From an uncultured Eubacteriales bacterium (GTDB lineage Bacteria > Bacillota > Clostridia > Christensenellales > Aristaeellaceae), in the NCBI GenBank assembly GCA_902765395.1, contig CACWZP010000031.1, positions 1 through 57,384 on the forward strand: a stretch of DNA of 57,384 nucleotides, given 5' to 3'. Below are positions 7,941-16,735 of the stretch, piece by piece. The notes beneath the pieces were generated by a model. It saw nothing but the letters and a program-made list of their open reading frames with translations. It did not search any database and had not been told where the DNA came from. The translations under genes and the position numbers were made by a program. Every line of letters begins with the position of its first letter. The stretch's first letter is position 1.

Positions 7941-8891
7941 ATGTCCAAATCCCTGGAAAAGCTGAAGCACAGCAAGTACTACGGGCTCGTGCTGCTTGCC
8001 GTGATGGTGCTGGTGGTCTATGGGGTCTTCAAGATCCTGACGCCCAGCAACTTCGGCTCACTTGACAATCTTTCATCCTACCTGCAGTCCTCGATCATCT
8101 ATTCCGTCGGCGGCTGCGGGCTGTACTTCATCGTCGTGATGGGCCTTTTCGACTTCGCGGTCGGCTCCAACGTGGTGCTGTCGAGCATCGTGGGCGTCAT
8201 CCTGTCCCAGAAGTTCGGCTATGTCGGCTTCGTGGTGGGCTGCCTGGGCTGCGGCACGCTGCTGGGCCTCTTGATCGGCCTGCTGTACAACCAGCTGAAC
8301 GTGCCCTCGATGATCGTCACCGTGGGCGTCATGCTGGTGTTTGAAAGCGTGGCCGTGTACGTGGCCGGCGGCGACAAGCAGACGCTGGATCCGGCCTACC
8401 GCTTCTTCAGCGGCGCGCCCGGCAACTTCATCCTGGCGATCCTGGCGTTTTTGCTGATGTACTTCATTTTGAACTACACCAAGATCGGCACCTACTGCGC
8501 CGCCATCGGCAGCAATGAGTTCACGGCCAAGAACATGGGCATCAACGTGAAGAAGTACAAGCTGATCGGCTTCATGCTGCTGCACTTCTTCGTGGGCGTG
8601 ATGGCCATACTGTCCGTGTCCTACGGCACCACCATGACGGCCCTGACGGGCATGAGCACCATGAGCCGCAACTTCCAGCCCCTGATGGGCACCTTCTTCG
8701 GCGTCGCCTTCCGCAAGTACGGCGTGCCGATCACGGCCATCGTGGTGGGCGAGTTCATCATCTCCATGATCTTCAGCGGCTTCGTCGCCCTGGGCGCGCC
8801 CACCACCATCCAGAACGTGGTCACCGGCGCGGCCCTGCTGGTCATTGTCACGCTGACTGCCCGCGGCAGCAAGGGCAGCGTCGTTAAGTAA
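7941..8891 (+). CDS. Ribose-type ABC importer permease 1
   Basis: This 316-residue BPD_transp_2 family permease starts MSKSLEKLKHSKYYG and has about eight to ten membrane helices with the family core FDFAVGSNVVLSSIVGVIL (about residues 73-91). The frame is open upstream to 7824, but the ATG at 7941 has a ribosome-binding site (AGGAAG) and the upstream codons encode no membrane-protein-like sequence. It lies about 130 bases after the binding-protein gene and 12 bases before the ATPase gene. It should pair with the second permease to form a heterodimeric channel, which is less common than the RbsC homodimer. Confidence 0.87.
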   Translation: MSKSLEKLKHSKYYGLVLLAVMVLVVYGVFKILTPSNFGSLDNLSSYLQSSIIYSVGGCGLYFIVVMGLFDFAVGSNVVLSSIVGVILSQKFGYVGFVVGCLGCGTLLGLLIGLLYNQLNVPSMIVTVGVMLVFESVAVYVAGGDKQTLDPAYRFFSGAPGNFILAILAFLLMYFILNYTKIGTYCAAIGSNEFTAKNMGINVKKYKLIGFMLLHFFVGVMAILSVSYGTTMTALTGMSTMSRNFQPLMGTFFGVAFRKYGVPITAIVVGEFIISMIFSGFVALGAPTTIQNVVTGAALLVIVTLTARGSKGSVVK

Positions 8892-8903
8892 GGGGGCGGG
8901 CAC

Positions 8904-10403
8904 ATGGATAAGAAGACATTGCTCGTGGCCGAGCACATCGACAAGCGCTTCGGCACCACCCACGCCGTCAACGACGTGTCCATCAACATCGCCGCCGGCG
9001 AGGTTCGCGCCCTGATCGGCGAGAACGGCTCTGGCAAGAGCACCTTCTGCCAGATGCTCTGCGGCATCTACACCATCGGCGGCGGCACCTTCACCCTGGA
9101 CGGCAAGGAGCTGCACATCAAGAACCAGGTGGAGGCCAATGACGAGGGCATCTCCATCATCGTGCAGGAGATGGGCACCCTGTCCGGCCTGACCGTGGCC
9201 GAAAACATCTACCTGGGCCACGAGGCGCCCTTCATGCACATGGGCGTGAAGGACACACGCGCCATGAACCGCGAGGCCCAGAAGCTGCTGGACGAATACG
9301 GCTTCGGCCGCATCAAGGCCGGCGCGATGATCGACAACTACAACTTCGAGGACCGCAAGCTGGTGGAGATCGTCAAGGCCACCTACATGAAGCCCAAGAT
9401 CCTGGTCATCGACGAGACCACCACGGCCCTTTCCCAGAACGGGCGCCTGGAACTGTACAAGATCATGGACGCCGTGCGCGCGGACGGACGCTCGGTCATA
9501 TTCATCAGCCACGACCTGGGCGAGGTGCTGACCCACTCCGACACCGTGTCCATCCTGCGCGACGGCGAGTATATTGACACCGTGAACTCCGCCGACGTGA
9601 CTGAGGACGACCTGAAGCGCCTGATGGTGGGCCGCGAGATCGGCTCCGCCTACTATCGCACCGACTACGGCACGCCCATCTCAGGCGAAGTGGTGCTGTC
9701 CGTGAGGGGTGTCACCGTGCCGGGAGAGATCGAGGACGTGTCTTTCGATCTGCACCGGGGCGAGATCCTGGGCTTCGGCGGCCTGTCCGAGTGCGGCATG
9801 CACGAGGTGGGCAAGGCGATCTTCGGCGCGAGCTGGGACCGTAAGGGCTCCGTGACGCTGGCCGACGGCACCGCCATCAACAGCATCCCCACCGCCATCA
9901 AGCACTCCATCGCCTATACCTCCAAGGACCGCGACAACGAGTCCATCATCATCAACGAATCCATCCGCAACAACGTGGTGCTGCCGTCCCTGGACGACCT
10001 GGCCAGCCACGGCCTGCTCAGCGGCGGCAAGCTGACCCGCTTTGCCAGGGAGCACGCAGAGGGCATGCAGACCAAGATGCAGGGCGTGGGCCAGTTCGTG
10101 TCCGACCTGTCCGGCGGCAACAAGCAGAAGGTGGTCCTGGCGCGCTGGATCGGCAAGGACAGCGACATACTGGTGCTGGATTCGCCCACCCGAGGCATCG
10201 ACGTGAAGGTGAAGCAGGCGATTTACGCGCTGATGGCCGACATGCAGAAGCGGGGCAAGTCCATCATCATGATCTCCGAGGAGATCCCGGAGCTGCTGGG
10301 CATGTCCGACCGCATCTTCGTGATGAAGGACGGCCGCATCAACGGCGAGTTCATGCGCGATCCGTCCCTCAGCGAAGAAGACCTAATCGCGAAAATGGTT
10401 TAA
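8904..10403 (+). CDS. Ribose-type ABC importer, duplicated ATPase
   Basis: This 499-residue RbsA/MglA-like protein has two nucleotide-binding domains. Domain 1 has an intact Walker A (GENGSGKST, residues 39-47) and Walker B ILVIDETTTAL with the catalytic glutamate, but its signature is replaced by NYNFEDRKLVEI. Domain 2 has a degenerate Walker A (GGLSECGMHE), an intact signature (LSGGNKQKVVLARW) and Walker B ILVLDSPTRGID with serine in place of the catalytic glutamate. The defects are complementary, so only one composite ATP site should hydrolyse. The ribosome-binding site is GGGGGCGGG. It energises transport through the flanking permeases. Confidence 0.9.
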   Translation: MDKKTLLVAEHIDKRFGTTHAVNDVSINIAAGEVRALIGENGSGKSTFCQMLCGIYTIGGGTFTLDGKELHIKNQVEANDEGISIIVQEMGTLSGLTVAENIYLGHEAPFMHMGVKDTRAMNREAQKLLDEYGFGRIKAGAMIDNYNFEDRKLVEIVKATYMKPKILVIDETTTALSQNGRLELYKIMDAVRADGRSVIFISHDLGEVLTHSDTVSILRDGEYIDTVNSADVTEDDLKRLMVGREIGSAYYRTDYGTPISGEVVLSVRGVTVPGEIEDVSFDLHRGEILGFGGLSECGMHEVGKAIFGASWDRKGSVTLADGTAINSIPTAIKHSIAYTSKDRDNESIIINESIRNNVVLPSLDDLASHGLLSGGKLTRFAREHAEGMQTKMQGVGQFVSDLSGGNKQKVVLARWIGKDSDILVLDSPTRGIDVKVKQAIYALMADMQKRGKSIIMISEEIPELLGMSDRIFVMKDGRINGEFMRDPSLSEEDLIAKMV

Positions 10404-10416
10404 GGAGGCGAGGAAC

Positions 10417-11388
10417 ATGGAAAAGACGAACAACCGTGACAACCAGCAATCCAGGCTCCGCGCCTTTTTGGCCGGAGATACCTTCAAGGCGCTGCTGCCG
10501 CTGATCGGCTTCGCGATCATCATCATCGTCCTGAACATCATGACCCAGGGCAGGATCCTGACCCCGAAGAAGCTGCGGCTGCTGCTGTCCTCGATCTATT
10601 CTCCCACCATCGTGGCCACCGGCGTCTTCTTCGTGATGACGCTGGGCTCCATCGACTTCACCGAGGGCTCCACGCTGGGCGTGGCCTCCCTGGTGGTCAG
10701 CGCGCTGTCGTTCATCAACGTGCCGCTGGCGATCCTGGGCGGCATACTCTGCGGCACGGCCATCGGCGCCATCAACGGCTTCTTCCACGTGAAGTTCAAA
10801 CTGCAGTCCTTCATCGTCACCATCTGCACGATGTACCTGTTCCGCGGCGTGTGCGCCTACTTCACCACCGAGACCGCCGTGCCCGCCAGCGCTGACATCA
10901 GGGCGCTGGACATCGATGGGCTGAAGATTGGCATCACCGTGGCGGTGCTGCTGGTGGCCTGGTTCCTGTTCCGGTTCACCCGCATCGGCAACGACGTGAA
11001 GGCCGTGGGCTCCGGCGAGACCGCCGCCCGATTCTCCGGCGTGCACACCGATCGGGTGAAGTTCCTGGCCTTCGTGGCGGCCGGCGCCCTGACTGGCCTG
11101 GCGGCGTTCGTGAACGTCATCAAGGTCGGCTCCATCACCGCCACCGCGGGCAACCAGCTGGAGACCCAGATCCTGATCTCCCTGGTGCTGGGCGGCCTGC
11201 CCATCACCGGCGGCGCGAAGGTGCGCTTCTCCAACATCATCGTCGGCACGCTGATGTACGCCGTGCTGAACAGCGGCCTGGCCATCCTGGGCTATGATCC
11301 CCAGACCCAGCAGCTGATCAAGGGCGTCATCTTCCTGATCTTCGTGGCGCTGACGATCGACCGCAAGGCGCTGAAGGTGATCAAGTAA
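10417..11388 (+). CDS. Ribose-type ABC importer permease 2
   Basis: This 323-residue BPD_transp_2 permease has a basic cytoplasmic N-terminus, a first helix from about residue 27, the family core SIDFTEGSTLGVASLVVSA near residues 75-93 and about eight to ten helices in total. It ends the operon 13 bases after the ATPase gene and is followed by a strong terminator. The ribosome-binding site is AAGGAGG. It differs clearly from permease 1 of the same operon, so the channel is expected to be a heterodimer. The substrate is unknown. Confidence 0.88.
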   Translation: MEKTNNRDNQQSRLRAFLAGDTFKALLPLIGFAIIIIVLNIMTQGRILTPKKLRLLLSSIYSPTIVATGVFFVMTLGSIDFTEGSTLGVASLVVSALSFINVPLAILGGILCGTAIGAINGFFHVKFKLQSFIVTICTMYLFRGVCAYFTTETAVPASADIRALDIDGLKIGITVAVLLVAWFLFRFTRIGNDVKAVGSGETAARFSGVHTDRVKFLAFVAAGALTGLAAFVNVIKVGSITATAGNQLETQILISLVLGGLPITGGAKVRFSNIIVGTLMYAVLNSGLAILGYDPQTQQLIKGVIFLIFVALTIDRKALKVIK

Positions 11389-11400
11389 ATCCCCAATATC

Positions 11401-11434
11401 AAACCGCCGTGCCCGTTGGACACGGCGGTTTTCC
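11401..11434. terminator. Bidirectional terminator between the ABC operon and sigE
   Basis: Arms AACCGCCGTG (11402-11411) and CACGGCGGTT (11421-11430) form a perfect stem followed by T residues on the plus strand and preceded by A residues, so it can serve both converging operons. Confidence 0.85.
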
Positions 11435-12141
11435 TATGCCATCTTCGCCAGCTCCTCCCGCAGCTTTCCGATGATCCGCTTTTCCAGCCGGGATATGTAG
11501 CTCTGGGAGATGCCCATCATGTCGGCTACCTCCTTCTGGGTGTGCTCCTTGTCCTCGCCCAGGCCGTAGCGCAGCCCCACGATGTACTTCTCCCGCGGGT
11601 TCAGCTTCTGGATGGCGGTGTGCAGCATCTGCTTTTCGATGTCCGCGTCCAGGTCCTTGCTCACCAGGTCCGGCTCCGTGCCCAGGATGTCCGACAGCAG
11701 CAGCTCGTTGCCGTCCCAGTCCGTGTTCAGCGGCTCGTCGAAGGACACCTCCAGCTTCAGCCGGTTGGTCTTGCGCAGCACCATCAGTATCTCGTTCTCG
11801 ATGCAGCGGCTGGCGTAGGTGGCCAGCTTGATGTTCTTGTCCGGGTCGAAGGAGTTGACCGCCTTGATGAGGCCGATGGCCCCGATGGAGATCAGGTCTT
11901 CGATGCTGATGCCGGTGTTCTCGAACTTCCTTGAGATGTACACCACCAGCCGCAGGTTCCGTTCGATCAGCGTGGAGCGGGCCTGGCCGTCGCCCTGCCG
12001 GGCCTTCCGCACCAGGGCGATCTCTTCCTCCCGGGACAGGGGCGGGGGAAGCAGGTCGCTTCCGCCGATGTAGCACACAGAGCCCCGGCGTATCTGCACG
12101 ATCAGGCCGAATATGGATTGGCGAATGGATTGAAATGCCAT
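11434..12141 (-). CDS. sigE: Sporulation sigma factor SigE (pro-sigma-E)
   Basis: SigE directs early mother-cell transcription during sporulation. The 235-residue protein has a 27-30-residue hydrophobic and basic pro-sequence, then [17 protein letters not shown], close to the mature start of B. subtilis SigE. Region 2 ([24 protein letters not shown] in overlapping segments) and region 4 ([22 protein letters not shown]) follow. The ribosome-binding site AAAGGAGG precedes the ATG. It lies 24 bases after spoIIGA on the same strand, the conserved arrangement in which SpoIIGA removes the pro-sequence. sigG, often next in the order, is not adjacent here; a terminator follows instead. Confidence 0.97.
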   Translation of the reverse strand: MAFQSIRQSIFGLIVQIRRGSVCYIGGSDLLPPPLSREEEIALVRKARQGDGQARSTLIERNLRLVVYISRKFENTGISIEDLISIGAIGLIKAVNSFDPDKNIKLATYASRCIENEILMVLRKTNRLKLEVSFDEPLNTDWDGNELLLSDILGTEPDLVSKDLDADIEKQMLHTAIQKLNPREKYIVGLRYGLGEDKEHTQKEVADMMGISQSYISRLEKRIIGKLREELAKMA

Positions 12142-12165
12142 GGGGATGCCTCCTTTATGGAATGT

Positions 12166-12909
12166 TCAAACAAAACTGGCAAATTCCGATGGGGCCAGGG
12201 CGCTCGCGCTTCCCGGCAGCGGGCCGGGGTAAAGGGCGATCCAGACCTCCGGGGCGCGGGAGCGATGCCTTCCGCGCTCGATCCAAAGAGCCGCGGGCCT
12301 GAAGCAGGCCATCCGTCCGCTGCCACCCACCGCGCCAAAGGGCAGCTGACGCCAGCCGGATCCCGGCAGCGCGCCTTCCAGCAGCCGCGCCTCCGCGATC
12401 ACCACGGGCAGGCCGGAGAGAGGCTCCCGCAGCCGGTTGCCAGTGTCGATCAGGGCGGGAAAGCGAACCCGGCCGACGCCGGTCTCAAGGGAGAGCGTCA
12501 CCTGCCAGTCGCCCCGAAGCGGCTGCCTCACAGACAGCATCAACATGAGCAGCGCCGCGCCCAGCAGCGCGCAGAGGATGCCTTCAGGGCCCTTTGCAGC
12601 AAAGCACGGTATCTGGGCTACGCCTCCGGCGAGCAGCGCGCCGCCCGCCGTCAGCGCCAGGGCCTTGAGCCAGAGCCACGGTCCGCAGCCCTGGGCGATC
12701 AGGCCCGATACGCCTGCCAGCAGCGCGAGCTGGACGGACATAGTGGCCCACGGGACGGGACGGGTCGTCGCGAGGATGCCGTAACCTGCGCAAATGATCC
12801 CGCAAGCCAGCACCCGCCGCCAGCGGAATATTCCGAGGGCCTTCGCGGTCGCGCCCAGCAGCGCCAGGTCGGCCGCAAGGTTCAAAAGCAGGAACGCCTC
12901 GATGCTCAT
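12166..12909 (-). CDS. spoIIGA: SpoIIGA, pro-sigma-E processing aspartic protease
   Basis: SpoIIGA is a sporulation membrane protease that cleaves pro-SigE at the septum once the forespore signals through SpoIIR. The 247-residue protein has five hydrophobic helices in its first 130 residues, then a soluble domain with ALIDTGNRLREPLSG, which carries the D-T-G aspartyl-protease motif, and a matching VVIAEARLL stretch. It is shorter than B. subtilis SpoIIGA (309 residues), mainly at the C-terminus. An upstream in-frame ATG at 12939 exists, but the ribosome-binding site GGGGTGAG precedes the ATG at 12909. It is co-transcribed with sigE. Confidence 0.93.
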   Translation of the reverse strand: MSIEAFLLLNLAADLALLGATAKALGIFRWRRVLACGIICAGYGILATTRPVPWATMSVQLALLAGVSGLIAQGCGPWLWLKALALTAGGALLAGGVAQIPCFAAKGPEGILCALLGAALLMLMLSVRQPLRGDWQVTLSLETGVGRVRFPALIDTGNRLREPLSGLPVVIAEARLLEGALPGSGWRQLPFGAVGGSGRMACFRPAALWIERGRHRSRAPEVWIALYPGPLPGSASALAPSEFASFV

Positions 12910-12928
12910 CGCCTCACCCCGCTTAAGC

Positions 12929-12958
12929 ATCATAGCCAAAAAGGCAGGGCATTCTCAA
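12929..12958 (-). promoter_or_regulatory. Probable spoIIG promoter
   Basis: On the minus strand TTGAGA (12958-12953) and TATGAT (12934-12929), preceded by TGGC, are separated by 18 bases just before spoIIGA. In B. subtilis this promoter uses SigA with phosphorylated Spo0A bound upstream; putative Spo0A boxes follow here too. Confidence 0.5.
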
Positions 12959-12966
12959 CGATTTCG

Positions 12967-13212
12967 TGTCGACGCGGGGGATTAAAATATCGACGCCAGG
13001 TCGCCTGTTTCGCGCGATTCGCGGCCCGTTTCGACAGGATCAGGCAGGCATGGGCAGCAGACGATCCGCGAAACGCCGCGGGGACATGGGGCGGCATGCC
13101 CCGGGAAAACCGCCGCCGCGGGCCGCCTTGCGGCCCTGTCGAAACCCAGGTCGATTGTCGACGCATTTCGATGAAAACCGGCGCCCCCGGTGGTAAAAGC
13201 GGAAATTCGACA
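12967..13212. promoter_or_regulatory. Cluster of Spo0A-box-like sites upstream of spoIIGA
   Basis: Three perfect TGTCGAA words occur (13036-13030 minus, 13137-13143 plus, 13212-13206 minus), plus two TGTCGAC near-matches (12967-12973, 13156-13162). Two of the perfect sites are also the arms of an inverted repeat, TTTCGACAGG/CCTGTCGAAA, so part of the signal could be a structural repeat. I see no gene in the 360 bases between spoIIGA and ymxH. Confidence 0.45.
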
Positions 13213-13269
13213 GCGGCATTTCGCACGGCTTTTCGCCCTTCGGCATAGCATAATTCGGGAGGTGGTAGC

Positions 13270-13524
13270 ATGAGTTATTCCGAACTGAAGCGGAAGGATG
13301 TCGTGAACATCTGCGACGGGCGAAAGATGGGCCGGCCCATCGACCTGATCCTGAGCGACGCGGCATGCGCCCAGGCGCTGGTGGTGCCCGGGCGCTCCGG
13401 CGGTCTGCTGGGCCTGTTCCGCCAGGACCGGGAGGGCATCGTCATCCCTTGGGAGCGGGTCAGGCGGGTGGGGGACGACGTGATCCTGGTGGAAGTGGAC
13501 GCAGGCTGTGACCAAAATCAATAA
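13270..13524 (+). CDS. ymxH: YlmC/YmxH family sporulation protein (PRC barrel)
   Basis: This 84-residue protein matches the small YlmC/YmxH family: MSYSELKRKDVVNICDGRKMG at the start (given as overlapping short motifs SYSELKRKDVVN and DGRKMGRP), then a predicted PRC-barrel beta fold with GIVIPWERVRRVGDDVILVE at the end. Members occur in spore formers, usually near sporulation sigma genes, and have no defined biochemical role. It is divergent from spoIIGA-sigE and 119 bases upstream of nrdR. The ribosome-binding site GGGAGGTGG is strong. Identity by family resemblance is good; function is open. Confidence 0.88.
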   Translation: MSYSELKRKDVVNICDGRKMGRPIDLILSDAACAQALVVPGRSGGLLGLFRQDREGIVIPWERVRRVGDDVILVEVDAGCDQNQ

Positions 13525-13591
13525 TTTGGGCTTAGCAGTAAATAAACATGGATTTTCAAGTGCTTTTGTGCAAATAATTTAGAAAAAGGAC

Positions 13592-13620
13592 TGGACTTTA
13601 CGTTATTTTTTGTGTATAAT
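13592..13620 (+). promoter_or_regulatory. SigA-type promoter of nrdR
   Basis: TGGACT (13592-13597) and a perfect TATAAT (13615-13620) are separated by 17 bases, 23 bases before the nrdR ATG. Confidence 0.7.
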
Positions 13621-13643
13621 ACAGTATACGAGGTGATATTAGG

Positions 13644-14135
13644 ATGAGGTGTGCCTATTGCGGCTGCGTGCAGAGCCGAGTGGTCGACTCCAGGCAGAAC
13701 GAGGATGGCACTTCCATTCGCAGGCGGCGCGAGTGCGAAAACTGCGGCCGTCGCTTCACCACGTATGAACGCGTCGAACTGGTGCCGCTGATGATCGTCA
13801 AGAAGGATCAGACGCGGGAGGCCTTCGACGTGGAAAAGCTGCGCTCCAGCATCGTGAAGTCCTGCGAAAAGCGCACGGTCTCCCTGGGGAAGATCGACGC
13901 GCTGGTGCGGGAGATCGAGCAGAAGCTGAACAGCATGGGGGAATCCGAGATCCCCAGCAAGGTAGTGGGCGAGCTGGTGATGGACGGGCTCAAGACCCTG
14001 GACGAGGTTGCCTATGTGCGCTTCGCCTCGGTCTACCGCCAGTTCCGTGACATCCAGACCTTCCGCGACGAGCTGAACAAGCTGCTCGCGGACTTCGACA
14101 AGGGTACTGCTGACGGCAATGACGCCGCCAGATAA
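13644..14135 (+). CDS. nrdR: Transcriptional repressor NrdR
   Basis: NrdR senses ATP/dATP and represses ribonucleotide reductase genes. The 163-residue protein has the N-terminal zinc ribbon, CAYCGC at residues 3-8 and CENCGRRF at about 31-38, followed by the ATP-cone domain beginning VPLMIVKKDQTREAFD near residue 50. Length and order match the family. The ATG has a ribosome-binding site (GAGGTGA). It follows ymxH and precedes a two-component pair by 29 bases, so co-transcription with the latter is likely. No ribonucleotide reductase gene is in the window. Confidence 0.97.
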   Translation: MRCAYCGCVQSRVVDSRQNEDGTSIRRRRECENCGRRFTTYERVELVPLMIVKKDQTREAFDVEKLRSSIVKSCEKRTVSLGKIDALVREIEQKLNSMGESEIPSKVVGELVMDGLKTLDEVAYVRFASVYRQFRDIQTFRDELNKLLADFDKGTADGNDAAR

Positions 14136-14164
14136 CCAAATACAAAGAGAGAGAGGACACGCAC

Positions 14165-14866
14165 ATGGCAAATGAACTAATCCTGGCCGTTGACGATGAA
14201 GCCCATATTCTTGAACTGCTTTCGTTCAATCTTGAGGCTTCCGGCTATCGAGTTGTCACTGCCGCCACGGGCGAAGATGCGCTGGTGGTATGTGCGCATG
14301 AGCGTCCGGCGATGGTGCTGCTGGACATTATGCTCCCTGGCATCGATGGCATGGAGGTCTGCCGCCGCTTAAAGAGCGCGCCGACCACCGCGGATATCCC
14401 CATCATTATGCTCACTGCCAAGGGCGACGAGGTGGATAAGATCCTGGGCCTGGAGCTTGGCGCGGATGACTATATCACCAAGCCCTTCTCCGTGCGCGAG
14501 CTCATCGCCCGCGTGAAGGCGCTGCTGCGCCGCGCGGCCCCGCAGAACGAGGAAGAGGGCATCCTGCACGTGGGCGGCTTGACCATCGACGTGGGCAACT
14601 ACGAAGCCTTCCGCAACGGCGAAAAGCTCAGCCTGACGTTGAAGGAGTTCGAGCTGCTCAAGCTGCTGGTGCTCAGCCGCGGCAAGGTGTTGACCCGCGA
14701 TTTCCTGCTGGATCGCATCTGGGGCTATGAGTTCTATGGCGAGACCCGCACCGTGGACGTGCACATCCGCCACATCCGCCAGAAGCTGGGCGACGACGCG
14801 CATTATATCGAAACCATCCGCGGCGTCGGCTACAAATTCAATGATCGTCAGGAGAATCGCCTATGA
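14165..14866 (+). CDS. phoP: OmpR/PhoP-family response regulator
   Basis: This 233-residue regulator has a receiver domain with acidic DDE near residues 10-12, the phospho-acceptor aspartate in LLDIMLPG (about residue 57), the conserved T of MLTAKGDE and the K of YITKPFS. A winged-helix DNA-binding domain ends in VDVHIRHIRQKLG and IRGVGYKF. Its stop overlaps the kinase start (ATGA), so the two genes are a coupled pair. The closest functional type is PhoP/PhoB/PnpR (phosphate response), judged from the partner kinase. No pst or phosphatase genes are adjacent to confirm this, so the gene symbol is tentative. Confidence 0.8.
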   Translation: MANELILAVDDEAHILELLSFNLEASGYRVVTAATGEDALVVCAHERPAMVLLDIMLPGIDGMEVCRRLKSAPTTADIPIIMLTAKGDEVDKILGLELGADDYITKPFSVRELIARVKALLRRAAPQNEEEGILHVGGLTIDVGNYEAFRNGEKLSLTLKEFELLKLLVLSRGKVLTRDFLLDRIWGYEFYGETRTVDVHIRHIRQKLGDDAHYIETIRGVGYKFNDRQENRL

Positions 14867-16623
14867 AATCAAGGGTCGCTCTGATTGTGACCCTGATTTC
14901 CCTGGTTCTCCTTGCGCTGCTGTTCACGTATAACTGTTCCAAACTCGCGGACGAGGCCAACGACGAACTGCGCAGAGATCTCTCCATCGTGTGCCAGGTG
15001 ACCGGCAATTTCAGCTGCAGCGACACGATGGAGGATCGCGTGCGGACGCTCCAGACCATCGAAGTGAGCGACGGGACGGCGAAGGGCCTGTTCGACGCCG
15101 ACGGAAAAGCCATCTACGTCTCTCGGGACGGCTATGACCGCCTGTCGGCCGATGGAACGGCTTTGGCCACGGTGGAGAAAGCCGTGGTCTATGAGCATGC
15201 AAACCCCGAGGGTAAGCCCGCCATTTACGCCATCTATCAGTATGAGGATGGCGCATTTTTAGCCTACGCCAATCAAAAGCTGGGCATCCTGCAGGTGCTG
15301 GCCCGCAACAGGAGCCTGGTGCTGCTGGCGGTGATCTTCGGGCTGAGCATGGTGCTCTTCGCGGTCGTGCTGGTCTATATGATCGATCGGGAACGGCGGG
15401 TAAACCAGGTGATGATCGCGCTGGATCGCTTCTCGGACGGCAACTTCGACACCCGCATCGAGGGCTTCAACGAGAACGACACCCAGGCTGCGGAGTACAA
15501 TGCCATCATCGCGCGGATTCAGGATCGCATCTTCAAACAGAAAAACAGAAATCACGTATTGAGCCAGGTCATGTCCCAGATGCAAAACGGCATCATTGCG
15601 GTGGACCAGAGCATGAACGTGATCTTCATCACGTCCGTGGCCAAGAAGCTGCTGGGCATCGTGGGCAACCCCGAGTTCCGCAACGTGAACGAGGTGTCCA
15701 AGGACGTGAAGCTGGACGAGGTGTTCACCGAGGCCATGCGCCAGGGCGGCGTCTACACCAACGAGGTGGCGGCCCGCACCGCCGTGGGCCGGGGGCACCG
15801 GCCGCTGCGGCTGTATGTTTCGCCCATGAAGCAGGACGACAGGGTGGTGGGCGCGCTGGCCATCGTGGAGGACATCACCGAGCTGCGCAGGCTCGAGCAG
15901 GTGCGCACGGACTTCGCCGCCAACGTGTCCCACGAGCTGAAGACGCCGCTGACGTCCATCCGCGGCTTCGTGGAGACCCTGCAGGCCGGAGCCATCGACC
16001 ACCCGGAGATGGCGCACAAGTTCCTGAACATCATCCAGATGGAGACCGAGCGCCTGACCCGCCTGATCAACGATATCCTGTCCATCAGCAAGCTGGAATC
16101 CGGCAACGACGAGGTGGCCACCGAGCGCATCCGCCTGGACAAGAAGGCCTACGACGTGTGCGAGATGCTGTCCATCCACGCCCAGGAGAAGGAAGTCACG
16201 CTGAACTACCGCCTGAACAGCGAGCCTGTGTTCATCATCGGCAACCCTGACCGGGTGGAGCAGTTGCTGATCAACCTGACGGAGAACGCCATCAAGTACA
16301 ACAAGCCCGGCGGCTCCGTGACGGTTCAGGTGTTCAAGAGCGCCCAGGAGGCCAACATCACCATTTCCGACACCGGCATCGGCATCGCCGAGGAGAACCT
16401 GCCCCGGCTGTTCGAGCGCTTCTATCGCGTGGACAAGGGCCGTTCCCGCCAGATGGGCGGCACCGGCCTGGGCTTGGCCATCGTCAAGCACATCGTGCGC
16501 TCGATGAACGGCGAGATCGAAGTCCACTCAAAGCTGGGCGAGGGCACCGAGTTCCTGATCACGCTGCCCCTGGCCCCGAAGGAGAACCCCGAAAAGGAAA
16601 CCATATTCGACGACGGGGAGTAG
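14863..16623 (+). CDS. phoR: PhoR/PnpS-like sensor histidine kinase
   Basis: This 586-residue membrane kinase has a first helix at about residues 5-24, an extracytoplasmic sensor domain to about residue 145 and a second helix at 151-172. It then has a HAMP linker, a PAS domain (about 225-335), the H box SHELKTPLTSIRGFVETLQ-like segment (histidine near 355), N box NLTENAIKYN, and G boxes SDTGIGIAEENL and GGTGLGLAIVKHI. The extracellular plus PAS layout and the H-box context are typical of PhoR/PnpS. It shares the four-base ATGA overlap with the upstream regulator. The ligand is not evident from sequence. Confidence 0.85.
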   Translation: MKSRVALIVTLISLVLLALLFTYNCSKLADEANDELRRDLSIVCQVTGNFSCSDTMEDRVRTLQTIEVSDGTAKGLFDADGKAIYVSRDGYDRLSADGTALATVEKAVVYEHANPEGKPAIYAIYQYEDGAFLAYANQKLGILQVLARNRSLVLLAVIFGLSMVLFAVVLVYMIDRERRVNQVMIALDRFSDGNFDTRIEGFNENDTQAAEYNAIIARIQDRIFKQKNRNHVLSQVMSQMQNGIIAVDQSMNVIFITSVAKKLLGIVGNPEFRNVNEVSKDVKLDEVFTEAMRQGGVYTNEVAARTAVGRGHRPLRLYVSPMKQDDRVVGALAIVEDITELRRLEQVRTDFAANVSHELKTPLTSIRGFVETLQAGAIDHPEMAHKFLNIIQMETERLTRLINDILSISKLESGNDEVATERIRLDKKAYDVCEMLSIHAQEKEVTLNYRLNSEPVFIIGNPDRVEQLLINLTENAIKYNKPGGSVTVQVFKSAQEANITISDTGIGIAEENLPRLFERFYRVDKGRSRQMGGTGLGLAIVKHIVRSMNGEIEVHSKLGEGTEFLITLPLAPKENPEKETIFDDGE

Positions 16624-16643
16624 CTCCCATCGTCCCACCGCTG

Positions 16644-16664
16644 GGGGCGGCGCAATGCCGCCCC
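16644..16664. terminator. Hairpin after the kinase gene, related to a dispersed repeat
   Basis: GGGGCGGC and GCCGCCCC form a perfect eight-base stem 20 bases after the kinase stop, followed by TGCTTC. The word GCAGGGGCGGC is shared with the inverted repeat at 20925. Confidence 0.55.
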
Positions 16665-16735
16665 TGCTTCATGGATGAACGCAGCTGTTCAAGCATATAT
16701 ACCCAGCAATCACCCCGGATTGGAGGTTCCCGCCC

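Noticed and set aside
12930-13271. 113-residue minus-strand frame in the spoIIGA-ymxH gap
   Set aside because: Pro/Arg-rich low-complexity translation with no ribosome-binding site, overlapping the putative spoIIG promoter.
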